A stretch of DNA of 58,983 nt from Cyclobacterium roseum. GTDB lineage: Bacteria > Bacteroidota > Bacteroidia > Cytophagales > Cyclobacteriaceae. The position numbers were made by a program, and so were the translations under genes. The stretch is from NCBI RefSeq assembly GCF_010119225.1, contig NZ_WNKF01000025.1, positions 1 to 58,983 of the forward strand, read 5' to 3'. The notes under the pieces are model-generated. The model had not been told where the DNA came from and did no database searches. It saw nothing but the letters and a program-made list of their open reading frames with translations. The first letter of the stretch is position 1, and each line of letters begins with the position of its first letter. Below are positions 17,591 through 27,787 of this stretch, piece after piece.

Positions 17591-19345
17591 ATGAATATAA
17601 TTAGAAAATATAGAAATATTGGTATTGGCACCGTGATCGCAGGAGCGCTCACTTTCGCTTGTAGCGATGAGTTTTTGGAAACGATTCCTCAGGGACAATT
17701 CAGTACAGTGGCTGTTGCCAATGCAGATGGAGTAGAAGGATTATTGCTGGGTGCGTATGCCATGCTATCAGGTACTGGTTTGGATGGTCAGGCACCTTGG
17801 AATAACGATATCCAAAATTGGGTATTTGGAGGACTAACTTCAGATGATGCCTACAAAGGCACAGACGCAGGTGACCAGCCTGAGCAGTCCTTTCTGGAGG
17901 CTTACGATTTTCAGGCTACTAACACCCATTTAAGAAATAAATGGAGAGGGGTATACAAGGGAGTGGCCAGAACCAATGATGTGTTGAATACGCTCGAGGA
18001 GGCTGAAGACATGACCGAGCAGCGCAGGCAGCAAGTGATTGCGGAAGCCAGATTCCTAAGAGGTTTCTATCATTTTGAAGCAAGAAAAATGTGGAGAGCC
18101 GTTCCCTACATAGATGAAGAGACCTTTGAATTGAATAATCTGGAGAGCTCTAAAGTACCCAACGACAGAGAAATCTGGCCCTTAATAGAAGCGGATTTTG
18201 AAGCTGCCATGAATGTATTGCCGGAGACGCAGGGGCAACCCGGAAGACCTACTCAATGGGCAGCCATGGCCTTCCTGGCCAAAGCGAAAATGTTCCAGGG
18301 TTGGGACCAAAGTACTGGTCAGGCCAATACTGCTAAATTACAGGAAGCGAAAGTACTGTTAGACCAGATTGTTGCCTCCGGCCAATTTGAATTGGTGCCA
18401 AACTTTGAGGACAATCATTTGGTGGCCACCAGGAACAATCAGGAATCCATTTTTGAAATCCAATTTGCCATCTCCAGTGCAAATGGGGATAAATCAAACC
18501 AAGGGGTTGGGTTGGCCCACCCTTATACGGATCCATGGGGATGTTGTGGGTTTTACCAGGCTTCTCAAAATTTAGTGAATGCCTTTAAAACTACCGCTGA
18601 TGGATTACCAATGCTGGAGGATTTTAATCAGGAAAGTGTAACCTGGGAAACGGAATATACAGAGCCATTGGATCCAAGAATTGATCATACCCTGGGAAGA
18701 CCGGGAATCTTGTATAAAGGGTTTAAAATTCACGACACCGATTTTATCAGAGATTTGGGGTATGCAGGACCTTATTCTCCCAAAAAACATGTAGCGGAAC
18801 CTGAAGCACATGGTGTAGGGGGATGGCAAAACCTTTCAGCCAACAATTACCGGATCATGCGTTACGGTATGGTGTTGCTTTGGTTAGCAGAAGTGGAAGT
18901 TGAATTGGGTAATCTGGAAAGAGCAAGAGAGTTGGTCAATATGATTCGGGAACGTGCAGCCAACCCTCAGGGCTTTGTTCCCCGGGCTATACAGGGCGAA
19001 GAGAGGAATGATTTTACCATTGTAGAAGGAGAACCTGCTGCCAATTACGTAATTTCCACATATGATCAACCCTGGACCGATCCAGAGGTGGCAAGAAAGG
19101 CAGTTAGGATGGAATCCCGGTTGGAGTTTGCGATGGAAGGACACCGCTTCTTTGATTTGCAAAGATGGGGAGTTGCGGCTGAGGTACTTAATGAATACCT
19201 TGCGTTAGAGGGCACTAGGAGGTCCTACCTTTCTGGTAGGTCCTTTACGAAAGGAACGCATGAATATTTCCCTATACCTTTGGAAGCTATTGAAAGGTCA
19301 TTCAAAGATGGAGCTCCCACATTGGTTCAAGATCCTGCTTTTTAA
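17591..19345 (+). CDS. susD-like: SusD/RagB-family nutrient-binding outer-membrane lipoprotein
   Basis: 584 residues with a lipobox (ALTFAC, Cys24). Typical SusD text is visible: EFLETIPQGQFS at the N-terminus, AEARFLRGFYHFEARKMWRA in the TPR region, and RLEFAMEGHRFFDLQRWG plus YFPIPLEAIERS at the C-terminus. It caps the SusC barrel and binds the ligand before import. It is 12 bp downstream of susC and surely cotranscribed. A perfect 17-bp hairpin 21 bp after the stop ends the unit. Confidence 0.96.
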   Translation: MNIIRKYRNIGIGTVIAGALTFACSDEFLETIPQGQFSTVAVANADGVEGLLLGAYAMLSGTGLDGQAPWNNDIQNWVFGGLTSDDAYKGTDAGDQPEQSFLEAYDFQATNTHLRNKWRGVYKGVARTNDVLNTLEEAEDMTEQRRQQVIAEARFLRGFYHFEARKMWRAVPYIDEETFELNNLESSKVPNDREIWPLIEADFEAAMNVLPETQGQPGRPTQWAAMAFLAKAKMFQGWDQSTGQANTAKLQEAKVLLDQIVASGQFELVPNFEDNHLVATRNNQESIFEIQFAISSANGDKSNQGVGLAHPYTDPWGCCGFYQASQNLVNAFKTTADGLPMLEDFNQESVTWETEYTEPLDPRIDHTLGRPGILYKGFKIHDTDFIRDLGYAGPYSPKKHVAEPEAHGVGGWQNLSANNYRIMRYGMVLLWLAEVEVELGNLERARELVNMIRERAANPQGFVPRAIQGEERNDFTIVEGEPAANYVISTYDQPWTDPEVARKAVRMESRLEFAMEGHRFFDLQRWGVAAEVLNEYLALEGTRRSYLSGRSFTKGTHEYFPIPLEAIERSFKDGAPTLVQDPAF

Positions 19346-19366
19346 TAGTTGAAATCTTATAAAATA

Positions 19367-19403
19367 AACAAGAAAAGTGAGGACCTTCCTCACTTTTCTT
19401 GTT
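19367..19403. terminator. Strong rho-independent terminator after susCD
   Basis: A perfect 17-bp stem (19367-19383 with 19387-19403) and a 3-nt loop, followed by TTT. A-rich sequence precedes it, so it could work in both directions. It separates susCD from the CRTAC1-like gene, which therefore needs its own promoter in 19404-19448 or read-through. Confidence 0.88.
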
Positions 19404-19448
19404 TTAGGGTTTTTAGGTTTCGATTTAAAAAAATGATAAATTAATCCA

Positions 19449-22400
19449 ATGTTGATTGCGAGTAATTTCAAATGCTTTATCAGGTTTATTTTAGCAACAA
19501 TAGGAGCTTTGATTATCCTGTGCTCATGTAATGAGATCGATAGAAAGACACTTTTTAAAAAGGTATGCTCAAAACACTCGGGAATTAATTTTGCCAATAC
19601 CATTATGGAAACCGATTCCTTCAATATCATGACCGAAGAGTTTATCTACAATGGAGCCGGGGTAGGCGTAGCTGATTTTAACAACGACGGGCTTCCCGAT
19701 CTTTTTTTTGCAGGGAATGAAGTGGATAATCACCTCTACCTTAATCAGGGAGCGTTTCAGTTTTTAGATGTTTCGGAAGGGGCTGGCATCAAAGCGTCCG
19801 GAAAATGGTGTACCGGGGTTACCATCACCGATATCAATGGCGATGGATGGATGGATGTTTACGTTTCTGCAGCCATGAAAAAAGACTCTCTGGGCCGGGC
19901 AAATCTACTTTTTGTCAATCAGGGTTTGAATGCGGAGGGAGTGCCTGTTTTTACGGAAGAAGCCGAAAATTTCGGAATCAATGAGATGGGATACAGCATG
20001 TCGGCCGCTTTCTTCGATTATGATTTGGATGGCGACCTGGACCTGTATGTGTTGAATAATCTATTGGTCACAGACTTACCAGGAGTATTCCGGGAAAAGT
20101 TAACCGACGGGTCTGCCGGAAACAACGACAGGCTCTATCGAAACAATGGAGACGGCACCTTTTCTGATGTGAGTAAGGAAGCCGGTATTCAAATCGAAGG
20201 GTATGGATTGGGACTTGGTATTTCTGATGTTAACGGAGATGGCTATCCGGATATTTACGTTAGCAACGATTACCTGTCAAACGATATACTTTATATCAAC
20301 AACCAGGACGGTACCTTTAGCAATAACATCCGGAATTATATTCGTCACCAAAGTCATTTTTCCATGGGTATGGATATAGGAGATATCAATAACGACGGGA
20401 TCCAGGAGATCGTTACCCTGGACATGCTGGCGGAGACTAATTTTCGTATGAAAACCACCATCAGCCAGAATTCTTACCAAAAATACATTCATAACGAGCG
20501 TTGGGGTTTTGAGCATCAATACGTTCGTAACATGTTGCATCTTAACAACGGGCAGGGGATACCATACAGTGAAATTGGATTTCTGGCGGGGATCTACCAG
20601 ACCGATTGGAGCTGGTCCCCGCTTTGGGCGGATGTGGATAACGATGGGTACAAGGATTTATTAGTAACCAACGGTTATCCCAGAGATATTACCGACAAGG
20701 ATTTTACCAATTTCCGGGCGGATTTGGGTTCGGTTGCGACCGATAAAACGCTGCTGGATTCCATTCCAGTGGTAAAAATCCCAAATTACGGATTCAAAAA
20801 TAATGGAAACCTGACCTTCAAAGATGTAAGTAGCACTTGGGGAATAGACCTTCCTTCCTTTTCGAACGGAGCCGTTTATGCCGATTTGGATTTGGATGGG
20901 GACTTGGATTATATCGTAAGCAATATCAATCAGGAAGCGTTTGTTTTTGAAAATCAATTGTATTCCGAAACTTCGGAAAACCAGGTCGATTACCTGAGGA
21001 TTCAATTTACCGGAGCCCCCGAAAATGCCAACGGCCTGGGAACCCGGATTAAACTCACCTTGAGCAACGGGGAGACGCTGTTTCATGAACATTATACCGC
21101 ACGGGGGTACATGTCTTCTGTGGAGGATATAGTCCATTTTGGTTTGGGAAGTGGAAACAATGTCGAATTGCTAGAGGTGCTCTGGCCAAACGGAACCAGT
21201 CAGAAACTTCAAAACGTACCCCTAAATCGGGTATTGAACCTGGATATAGCAAATGCATCAAAAGTAGACGTACAACAGGAAACGGCGGTTAACGCAATTG
21301 AGCCCCTTTTATTGGGCGTTGAAGAGGAGCTTGGCCTGGCTATTGATCATCAGGAACGGGATGCGGTGGATTTTAACATGCAGCGAACCCTTCCACACAA
21401 ATTATCCCAATTTGGACCCGGGTTGGCGGTAGGGGATATCAATGGCGATGGATTGGACGATTTGGTGATGGGAGGCGCAGCAGGGTATCCCAGAAAATTA
21501 ATAACCCAAAATCAGAACGGAAGTTTTGAGGTCACGGACTTTCCCCTGCCTTCTGAAACTCAGATGGAAGACATGGGCTTGCTATTGTTTGATTGGGACA
21601 TGGATGGGGATTTGGACCTGTATGCCGTCAGTGGGAGCAGTGAATATGCCTTAGGCAGCCAGGTGTACCGGGACAGATTATACGAAAACGATGGGAAGGG
21701 TAATTTTCACCTTTTGGAGGGTGCGACACCGGATATGCAGGAAGTAGGCACGGTGGTCCGGGCGGCCGATTTTGACGGAGACGGGTATTTGGAACTCTTT
21801 GTTGGTGCCCGATCCGGCCAGGGTAACTATCCGCTTTCCGGAAAAAATGTGCTATTGAAAAAGGAAGGAGATAAACTTGTTGACATAACCGATCGGCTGG
21901 CACCGGGATTGAAAGAGATCGGGATGGTTAGTGATGCCTTGTGGACGGATATGGATCAGGATGGAAAAGTGGATTTGCTATTAGTGGGTGAATTCATGCC
22001 GGTAACCTTTTTTAAGAATACTGGAGAAGGATTAGAAAAACATGAAAATACAGGTGTTGCAGATCTGACGGGTTGGTGGAATGGAATTACGGCTGCTGAT
22101 TTTGACTCGGATGGAGACATCGATTATGTAGTGGGCAATTTGGGAAAGAATAACTTTTACCAGGTAACCACCGACAGGCCCCTCAGCCTTTACGCCGGTG
22201 ATTTTGATAAAAACCAAAGCATTGACCCTGTCTTATTTGCACATTTTAAAAATGAGGAAGGCAATTTCGAATCCTATCCCGTTCACTTTTGGCAGGATTT
22301 ATACAGTCAAAGTCCTTTGTTTAGGAAGCGTTTTTCAAATTACAAATCCTATGGAAGGGCCGGATTGACGGAGGTTTTGACGGAGGAGGAGATCCGTTCA

Positions 22401-23015
22401 GCCATAAGATTAGAAGCCAATCACATGGGCAGCAGTTACCTGGAAAACCTTGGTAACGGTAGGTTTAAGATGCATCCTTTACCTTTATTAAGCCAGGTAG
22501 CTCCGGTTTATGGCATGGTTGCTACCGACCTGGATGAGGATGGCTTCCTCGATATACTCCTGGTAGGCAATGATTATGGCCACGAGGTATTTTCGGGCAG
22601 ACAGGATGCCTTTGTAGGCCTCTGGCTCAAAGGAGACGGACAAGGTGGGTTTGAACCTGTTTTACCCGTAGAAAGCGGGTTTCTGGTGCCAGGAGACGGT
22701 AAATCACTGGTGCAATTGAAAACCAGCGAGCAGCAATTGCTGACTCTTGCCGGGCAAAACAGAGGTAGGTTAAAAGCATTTAAACGATTTCAGGAGCTGG
22801 ATTCTGCCACTTTCTTCCTCCCGGAGCCCCTTGATTTTTCGGTTATTTTTCATTTGAGGGATGGTGAGGCGATTCGTAAGGAATTGTACCATGGGTCCGG
22901 ATTTTTATCTCAGTCCACCCGCTGGCTGAAAATCCCCCCGGCGACTCGGGAGATGGAAATAACCGCCTTTTCGGGGCAGGTGCGGAAGATTCCAATATCC
23001 CCGGAAGTAAGGTAA
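19449..23015 (+). CDS. CRTAC1/UnbV-type FG-GAP (VCBS) repeat lipoprotein
   Basis: 1188 residues. The N-terminus has a lipobox-like region (LIILCSC, Cys25 or Cys27), so it is probably a lipoprotein. Many calcium-loop FG-GAP repeats follow (DFNNDGLPD, DINGDGWMD, DYDLDGDLD, DVNGDGYPD, DVDNDGYKD, DLDLDGDLD). An ASPIC/UnbV domain lies at about 510-600 (GLGTRIKLTLSNGETLFHEH; VEVLWPNG-like EVLWPNGTSQKL). A second set of FG-GAP blades (DINGDGLDD, DMDGDLDL, DFDGDGYLE, DFDSDGDID, DLDEDGFLD) fills the C-terminal half. In Bacteroidota these giant propellers commonly sit next to susCD pairs. They are thought to be surface-exposed binding proteins, but the function is not established. Location after the terminator means coregulation with susCD is an inference. 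Confidence 0.88.
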   Translation: MLIASNFKCFIRFILATIGALIILCSCNEIDRKTLFKKVCSKHSGINFANTIMETDSFNIMTEEFIYNGAGVGVADFNNDGLPDLFFAGNEVDNHLYLNQGAFQFLDVSEGAGIKASGKWCTGVTITDINGDGWMDVYVSAAMKKDSLGRANLLFVNQGLNAEGVPVFTEEAENFGINEMGYSMSAAFFDYDLDGDLDLYVLNNLLVTDLPGVFREKLTDGSAGNNDRLYRNNGDGTFSDVSKEAGIQIEGYGLGLGISDVNGDGYPDIYVSNDYLSNDILYINNQDGTFSNNIRNYIRHQSHFSMGMDIGDINNDGIQEIVTLDMLAETNFRMKTTISQNSYQKYIHNERWGFEHQYVRNMLHLNNGQGIPYSEIGFLAGIYQTDWSWSPLWADVDNDGYKDLLVTNGYPRDITDKDFTNFRADLGSVATDKTLLDSIPVVKIPNYGFKNNGNLTFKDVSSTWGIDLPSFSNGAVYADLDLDGDLDYIVSNINQEAFVFENQLYSETSENQVDYLRIQFTGAPENANGLGTRIKLTLSNGETLFHEHYTARGYMSSVEDIVHFGLGSGNNVELLEVLWPNGTSQKLQNVPLNRVLNLDIANASKVDVQQETAVNAIEPLLLGVEEELGLAIDHQERDAVDFNMQRTLPHKLSQFGPGLAVGDINGDGLDDLVMGGAAGYPRKLITQNQNGSFEVTDFPLPSETQMEDMGLLLFDWDMDGDLDLYAVSGSSEYALGSQVYRDRLYENDGKGNFHLLEGATPDMQEVGTVVRAADFDGDGYLELFVGARSGQGNYPLSGKNVLLKKEGDKLVDITDRLAPGLKEIGMVSDALWTDMDQDGKVDLLLVGEFMPVTFFKNTGEGLEKHENTGVADLTGWWNGITAADFDSDGDIDYVVGNLGKNNFYQVTTDRPLSLYAGDFDKNQSIDPVLFAHFKNEEGNFESYPVHFWQDLYSQSPLFRKRFSNYKSYGRAGLTEVLTEEEIRSAIRLEANHMGSSYLENLGNGRFKMHPLPLLSQVAPVYGMVATDLDEDGFLDILLVGNDYGHEVFSGRQDAFVGLWLKGDGQGGFEPVLPVESGFLVPGDGKSLVQLKTSEQQLLTLAGQNRGRLKAFKRFQELDSATFFLPEPLDFSVIFHLRDGEAIRKELYHGSGFLSQSTRWLKIPPATREMEITAFSGQVRKIPISPEVR

Positions 23016-23221
23016 TGCTCAAGGCGGGAAAATTTGTTTTTAAATGATTCGCGCCCGCACATTTTAGGTGTCTTTTTTTCGTTATGCTAAAGGGTGTTCT
23101 CGCCAAACATGCCTGAAATAGAGCCCTCGCGTTTCCGGAAGTTCCAGGATCGTCTTAATAATTCCCAGCTTTATTAATTTTAGCGGTATATTTACATTTT
23201 TAAAATTAATAGCCCTTTTGA

Positions 23222-24379
23222 ATGCCAAAATTAATCAGAATCACGACGGTACCCCTCTCACTGAAATTATTGATCAAACACCAATTACGATTTATGGCTG
23301 AAGCGGGATTTCAGGTACTGGCCGTTTCCTCAGAGGGGAAAGAATGGCAGGATGTTTTAAAAAGTGAAAAGCATATCGAAAAAGTAATTATTCCTTTTAC
23401 GCGAAAAATCACCCCGGTAAAGGATCTGTATTGTATATGGCTACTTTATAAATTTTTTAAGAGAGAGCGGCCGGATATCGTCCATACCCATACCCCAAAA
23501 GCCGGGCTATTGGGGATGGTAGCTGCGAAGTTTGCGGGGGTGCCTGTCCGGATCCACACTTTGGCGGGCCTGCCATTGGTTTCCGGGTCAAAGACCCAAC
23601 AAACCCTTCTTTCACTGATTGAGAAAATTACCTTTCGACTAGCGAATGAGGTCTGGCCGAATGCGTACTCACTGAAAGATTACATTATCCGGAAGAAATT
23701 AGTAAATGAAAAAAAAGTCAACGTCATCGGAAATGGCTCCTCCAACGGTGTAGACCTGGAGCAGTTTAGCAGGTCAAATTTGCAGGAAAATCATTTGGTG
23801 GCCGCGACCATGCGGATCAAGCCCGGAGAAAATGAATTTCTCTTTTTGGCCGTGGGCAGGATGGTGAAAGACAAAGGGATTGCTGACCTGGTGGAAGCGT
23901 TTATTCACTCTAAAATTGTAAGTCGGTCCAAATTGGTGCTGTTGGGAGATTTCGAACAGGATTTAAACCCCCTTGAACGAAAAACCATCAATCAAATTAA
24001 CGATCACCCCAAAATTGTTCACGTTCCCTGGTCCGATCATGTGGCGCATTACATGGCACTATGTGACGTGCTGGTGCACCCCTCACACCGGGAAGGTTTC
24101 CCAAACGTGTTGCTGGAAGCCGGAGCCATGTGTTGTCCGGTGATTTGCTCGGATATAGAGGGGAATAAAGAAATTGCCACCCACAAGAAAACAGCGCTGA
24201 TTTTTCCTGTGGGCCGGGCAGAAGTGCTGAAGGAAGCGTTGGAGTTTGCTTTTGTAAAAAGAGCCGAAATGCAAGGTTTTGCAGAGAAGCTGCATGAGAA
24301 AGTAGTCAGTGGGTACGACCGAAAATCCATGCATAGAAGTATTTTAAAGGCATATAACCGTATGTTAAATAGGAAATAA
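23222..24379 (+). CDS. Family 4 glycosyltransferase (GT-B fold)
   Basis: 385 residues. The N-terminal acceptor domain begins without a signal (ITTVPLSLKLLIKHQLRFM) and contains HTHTPKAGLLGMVAAKFAG, typical of WbpH/CapM-type GT4 enzymes that act on undecaprenyl-linked sugars. The donor domain starts near 200 (FLFLAVGRMVKDKGIADLVEAF). The EX7E catalytic motif is REGFPNVLLEAG, near 290. It is the only glycosyltransferase in this export locus. It starts a plus-strand run with the polysaccharide export lipoprotein 71 bp further on, so it likely adds a sugar during exopolysaccharide assembly at the inner membrane. Donor and acceptor are not predictable from sequence alone. Confidence 0.9.
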   Translation: MPKLIRITTVPLSLKLLIKHQLRFMAEAGFQVLAVSSEGKEWQDVLKSEKHIEKVIIPFTRKITPVKDLYCIWLLYKFFKRERPDIVHTHTPKAGLLGMVAAKFAGVPVRIHTLAGLPLVSGSKTQQTLLSLIEKITFRLANEVWPNAYSLKDYIIRKKLVNEKKVNVIGNGSSNGVDLEQFSRSNLQENHLVAATMRIKPGENEFLFLAVGRMVKDKGIADLVEAFIHSKIVSRSKLVLLGDFEQDLNPLERKTINQINDHPKIVHVPWSDHVAHYMALCDVLVHPSHREGFPNVLLEAGAMCCPVICSDIEGNKEIATHKKTALIFPVGRAEVLKEALEFAFVKRAEMQGFAEKLHEKVVSGYDRKSMHRSILKAYNRMLNRK

Positions 24380-24450
24380 CGTTGATTAAATTAAAACCAA
24401 ATATAAATTTCGTAAATAAGTCTATTTGCTTAATTTTGAGGACGGTCATA

Positions 24451-25278
24451 ATGAATTTTTACCCAATGAGGCTGATTTTAGTAGTGTTATCTGCGGTATT
24501 GGTTTCCTCCTGTATCAGTAATAAAAGAATCAATTACCTTCAAAATCTGAAAGGAAATGAATCCATCGACCTGGATGAGTTTATCCCTTATGCGGAAGTG
24601 GATTACGAGTACATTTTACAACCGCACGATATTGTAGACATTGATTTTGCTACTCCTAATGAGGAATTGCTCCGAGCATTTGAGTATCAGGGAGCCATGG
24701 CTGCACGGGGTGGTGCCGGAGGGGCCGGGGGTGGAGCCATGGATATTTTTTACTTTTCAGGTTATTCGCTTGATAAAGATGGTTTTGTACGCATGCCAGT
24801 TCTAGGGCAAATTAAATTATCGGGATTGACCGAAGAAATGGCCAGAAATAAAGTTCAGGAAGCCATTAGTATTTATTTTAAGGAGGATGTAGAGGTTAGG
24901 TTACGGATCGGCGGGATCCGCTATACCACATTGGGAGAATTTAATAGCGTGGGGCCAAAGATAATTTTGAAAAACCGGGCGACCATTTTTGATGCCATTT
25001 CAATGGCCGGGGAGTCCAATATCCTGGCTAGGAAGAACGAACTGTTTTTGATACGGCAATACGACGGGGGTACGAAGATACATCAGATTAATCTTAATGA
25101 CCGGCAATTACTTGCTTCCCCTTTTTATTTTATTCAGCCCAATGACATTTTGTATTTACAACCGATGCAAATACGGCAAATTGGGTCGGGGGAAAATTTT
25201 TCCGCAAGCCTTCAGTTGGGGATTTCCATCATCACAGCGATGATGTTTATTTATGGTATCAGTTCTGGAATTTTTTAA
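24451..25278 (+). CDS. Polysaccharide export outer-membrane lipoprotein (Wza-like)
   Basis: The open frame extends to a TTG at 24382, but the ATG at 24451 gives a proper lipoprotein signal (MNFYPMRLILVV..., lipobox VSSC, Cys21), so I start there (275 residues); the ATG at 24466 is also possible. A polysaccharide export domain (DYEYILQPHDIVDIDF) is followed by an SLBB-type region (GEFNSVGPKIILKNRATIFDAI). An unusual Gly/Ala-rich insert (RGGAGGAGGGAMD) lies at about 89-100. A C-terminal hydrophobic stretch (LGISIITAMMFIYGI) could form the outer-membrane helix seen in Wza. It forms the translocon for exopolysaccharide. The kinase gene starts 2 bp later. Confidence 0.9.
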   Translation: MNFYPMRLILVVLSAVLVSSCISNKRINYLQNLKGNESIDLDEFIPYAEVDYEYILQPHDIVDIDFATPNEELLRAFEYQGAMAARGGAGGAGGGAMDIFYFSGYSLDKDGFVRMPVLGQIKLSGLTEEMARNKVQEAISIYFKEDVEVRLRIGGIRYTTLGEFNSVGPKIILKNRATIFDAISMAGESNILARKNELFLIRQYDGGTKIHQINLNDRQLLASPFYFIQPNDILYLQPMQIRQIGSGENFSASLQLGISIITAMMFIYGISSGIF

Positions 25279-25280
25279 TT

Positions 25281-27728
25281 ATGGAAAATTTAGATTTATC
25301 CAAATTTGAGGAACAGGAGCGGCCCATTGATATCAAATATTATATCATCAAGTATTCCCGTTACTGGCCACTTTACCTTTTTTGTATCCTGATAGGCGTG
25401 CTTGCTGTTTTTCTTTTTCACCGCTACACCATGGAACGGTACGAGGTAAAAGGAAGTGTGATGATAAAAAGCAACCTGGCACCGGAAGTAAGAATTCTGG
25501 ACCGTTCCAATATTTTTTCAGGAGGAGATAACCTTACCAATGATATCTTGCTATTCTCTTCTAAAAATCTGGCTGCGGAGGCCTTAAGCAAAGTACATTT
25601 TGATGTCAGTTATTTTGCGTCTACCAATATTAAGGAAATTGAGTTGTATAAAAACAGCCCGATCCGGGTGGAGGTTGATTGGGGATACCCGCAGTTGGTT
25701 AATAAAAAATTCCGTATTAACATCCTTTCCGATTCTACCTTTCGGCTTTTGCCGGGTGAAAACATGTTTCTGGACCGGTTTTTTATGAGCTACCAATACG
25801 AGGAGGAAGATAGGGATATTTTCCAGAGGGAATTTTATTTTGGAAAGGAAGTAAAAGGGGAGAACGCAAAATTTACCGTTTTTCTGCTGACCAAGACAAG
25901 GCAGTATGATGAGTATGAATTTTTGTTACATTCGCCCCAATCGTTGATAGAAAGATATGCCGGTGCGGTTCAGGTAAGGCCACTTGTCAATTACGGATCG
26001 GTATTGGAAGTGAGTATGGTTACCAAAATCGTGGAAAAAGGGAGCGATTATGTGAATGCATTGATGGATTCCTTTCTGGAATACGATCTCAGGGAAAAAA
26101 ATCGCATCTCCGAAAATGCATTGAAATTTATAGAAGAGCAACTGTATATTGTCGAAGATTCGCTGAATTCCGTAGAGCGGAGGATGCAGCGGTTTAAAGT
26201 GGACAATAAGATGCTGGATGTGAATGCAGAATTTGGGGGGGTCTTGAACAGTATTCAACTGCTGGAGGAAAACATCCAATCCATTGATTTTGAACTGGCT
26301 TATTACAAAACCCTGGAAAATTACCTGGTTAACAAAACGGGAAATTTTGAGGAAATCGTTGCTCCCTCATTGATTGGTATTTCGGATGGCTTGCTCAATG
26401 ATCTGATCCAGCAATTGGTAAGCCTTTCGCTTGAAAGAAGGAGGTTGTTGTCCGTGGTGCAGGAAACGCATCCCGATGTCGCTGCACTGGATCAGCAGAT
26501 GGAGCGATTGAAAGAAAACGTTTTTGAAAATATCGAGAACCTGGTGAGCAATACCGAAAGAAAGAAAGAGGAATACCAGCTAAAGTTGGAAACCTTTGAT
26601 CGTCAGTTTGCCAACCTTCCTCAGGCAGAATCCGACTACTCCTCAATTTTCCGGGAGTTTAAGCTGAGGGAAAACCTTTACACCTATTTATTGGAAAAAA
26701 GGGCAGAAGCCGGTATCGCAAAAGCCTCCAACGTGCCGGATAACAACATCGTGGACTATGCTAAAAGGGGCGTACTAATTTATCCTAAAAAAACGCAAAA
26801 CTATTCTTATGCATTGGGCCTGGGTTTTTTTCTACCCTTGGGCATTCTACTTTTATTTCATTACCTCAACAATCGTATTATGGACCAGGTGCAACTAAAA
26901 AACCTCCTGAAAATACCACTATTGGGTACGATTGGATACAGTGACAAGGATACCAATTTGCTGGTCGCTGAGCACCCGCGATCACTGGCATCCGAATCCT
27001 TCCGGTCCCTGCGGTCGGCCTTATTTTACATTGCAAGTGAAAAAAAATGTAAAAAGATACTGGTGACTTCTAGTGTTTCCGGGGAAGGAAAAACCTACAT
27101 CAGCCTGAACCTGGCTTCTGCCATGGCGTTAAGTGGTAAAAAAACCTGCATTTTAGGCCTGGATTTAAGAAAGCCCAAGCTTTCCAATTACCTGGAAATT
27201 TCCAGCAAGAAAGGCTTGTCCGGGTATTTGATAGATAAGGATTCGGCGGATGAAATTATCATTCCTACCAAATACGAGAATTTATCGGTGGTTCCTTCCG
27301 GGCCTGTACCCCCCAACCCCGCAGAATTATTGCTAAAAACCAAAATGAATACCTTTTTGGAAAAGCTGGAGCAGGATTTTGACATCATTATCATGGATTG
27401 TCCTCCAGTAGGCTTGGTTTCGGAGACCATGGATTTGCTGCGGTTTTCAGATGTGAATTTATACATTGTCAGGCATGATTTTACGCACAAAAATCAACTT
27501 TTGATGATTAATGACCTGTATGCCAACGATCAGATACGAAATTTTTATGCCATTTTTAATGGCCTAAAAAGTGGAGGGGATACCTATGATTTTGGCGGTT
27601 ACAATTACGGCTATGGTTATAATTACTCCTACATGAAGAAGAACAGGTATGGAGAGGGTTATTATTCCGAAGAGCCAGTTTATAAATCCGGATGGTTTAA
27701 AAATCTTATCAATAGATTTAAAGTATGA
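25281..27728 (+). CDS. Wzc-like polysaccharide co-polymerase with tyrosine autokinase domain
   Basis: 815 residues. Transmembrane segment 1 is at 29-47 (Wzz-type N-terminus). A periplasmic coiled-coil/GNVR region covers about 50-505 (ETHPDVAALDQQMERLKENV). TM2 is at about 510-529. A cytoplasmic BY-kinase domain follows: Walker A SVSGEGKT near 597-604, Walker A' GLDLRKPKL, Walker B IIIMDCPP near 702-709. The tail is tyrosine-rich (GGYNYGYGYNYSYMKK plus YGEGYYSEEPVY), the expected autophosphorylation cluster. It controls chain length and export of exopolysaccharide together with the Wza-like lipoprotein encoded 2 bp upstream. The kinase is fused to the Wzz part, as in Proteobacteria, rather than split. 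Confidence 0.94.
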   Translation: MENLDLSKFEEQERPIDIKYYIIKYSRYWPLYLFCILIGVLAVFLFHRYTMERYEVKGSVMIKSNLAPEVRILDRSNIFSGGDNLTNDILLFSSKNLAAEALSKVHFDVSYFASTNIKEIELYKNSPIRVEVDWGYPQLVNKKFRINILSDSTFRLLPGENMFLDRFFMSYQYEEEDRDIFQREFYFGKEVKGENAKFTVFLLTKTRQYDEYEFLLHSPQSLIERYAGAVQVRPLVNYGSVLEVSMVTKIVEKGSDYVNALMDSFLEYDLREKNRISENALKFIEEQLYIVEDSLNSVERRMQRFKVDNKMLDVNAEFGGVLNSIQLLEENIQSIDFELAYYKTLENYLVNKTGNFEEIVAPSLIGISDGLLNDLIQQLVSLSLERRRLLSVVQETHPDVAALDQQMERLKENVFENIENLVSNTERKKEEYQLKLETFDRQFANLPQAESDYSSIFREFKLRENLYTYLLEKRAEAGIAKASNVPDNNIVDYAKRGVLIYPKKTQNYSYALGLGFFLPLGILLLFHYLNNRIMDQVQLKNLLKIPLLGTIGYSDKDTNLLVAEHPRSLASESFRSLRSALFYIASEKKCKKILVTSSVSGEGKTYISLNLASAMALSGKKTCILGLDLRKPKLSNYLEISSKKGLSGYLIDKDSADEIIIPTKYENLSVVPSGPVPPNPAELLLKTKMNTFLEKLEQDFDIIIMDCPPVGLVSETMDLLRFSDVNLYIVRHDFTHKNQLLMINDLYANDQIRNFYAIFNGLKSGGDTYDFGGYNYGYGYNYSYMKKNRYGEGYYSEEPVYKSGWFKNLINRFKV

Positions 27729-27787
27729 TTTGCTTTTTGACGAAGCTTTTGGAGATTTACATATTAGTTTGATTGGATACATAAATT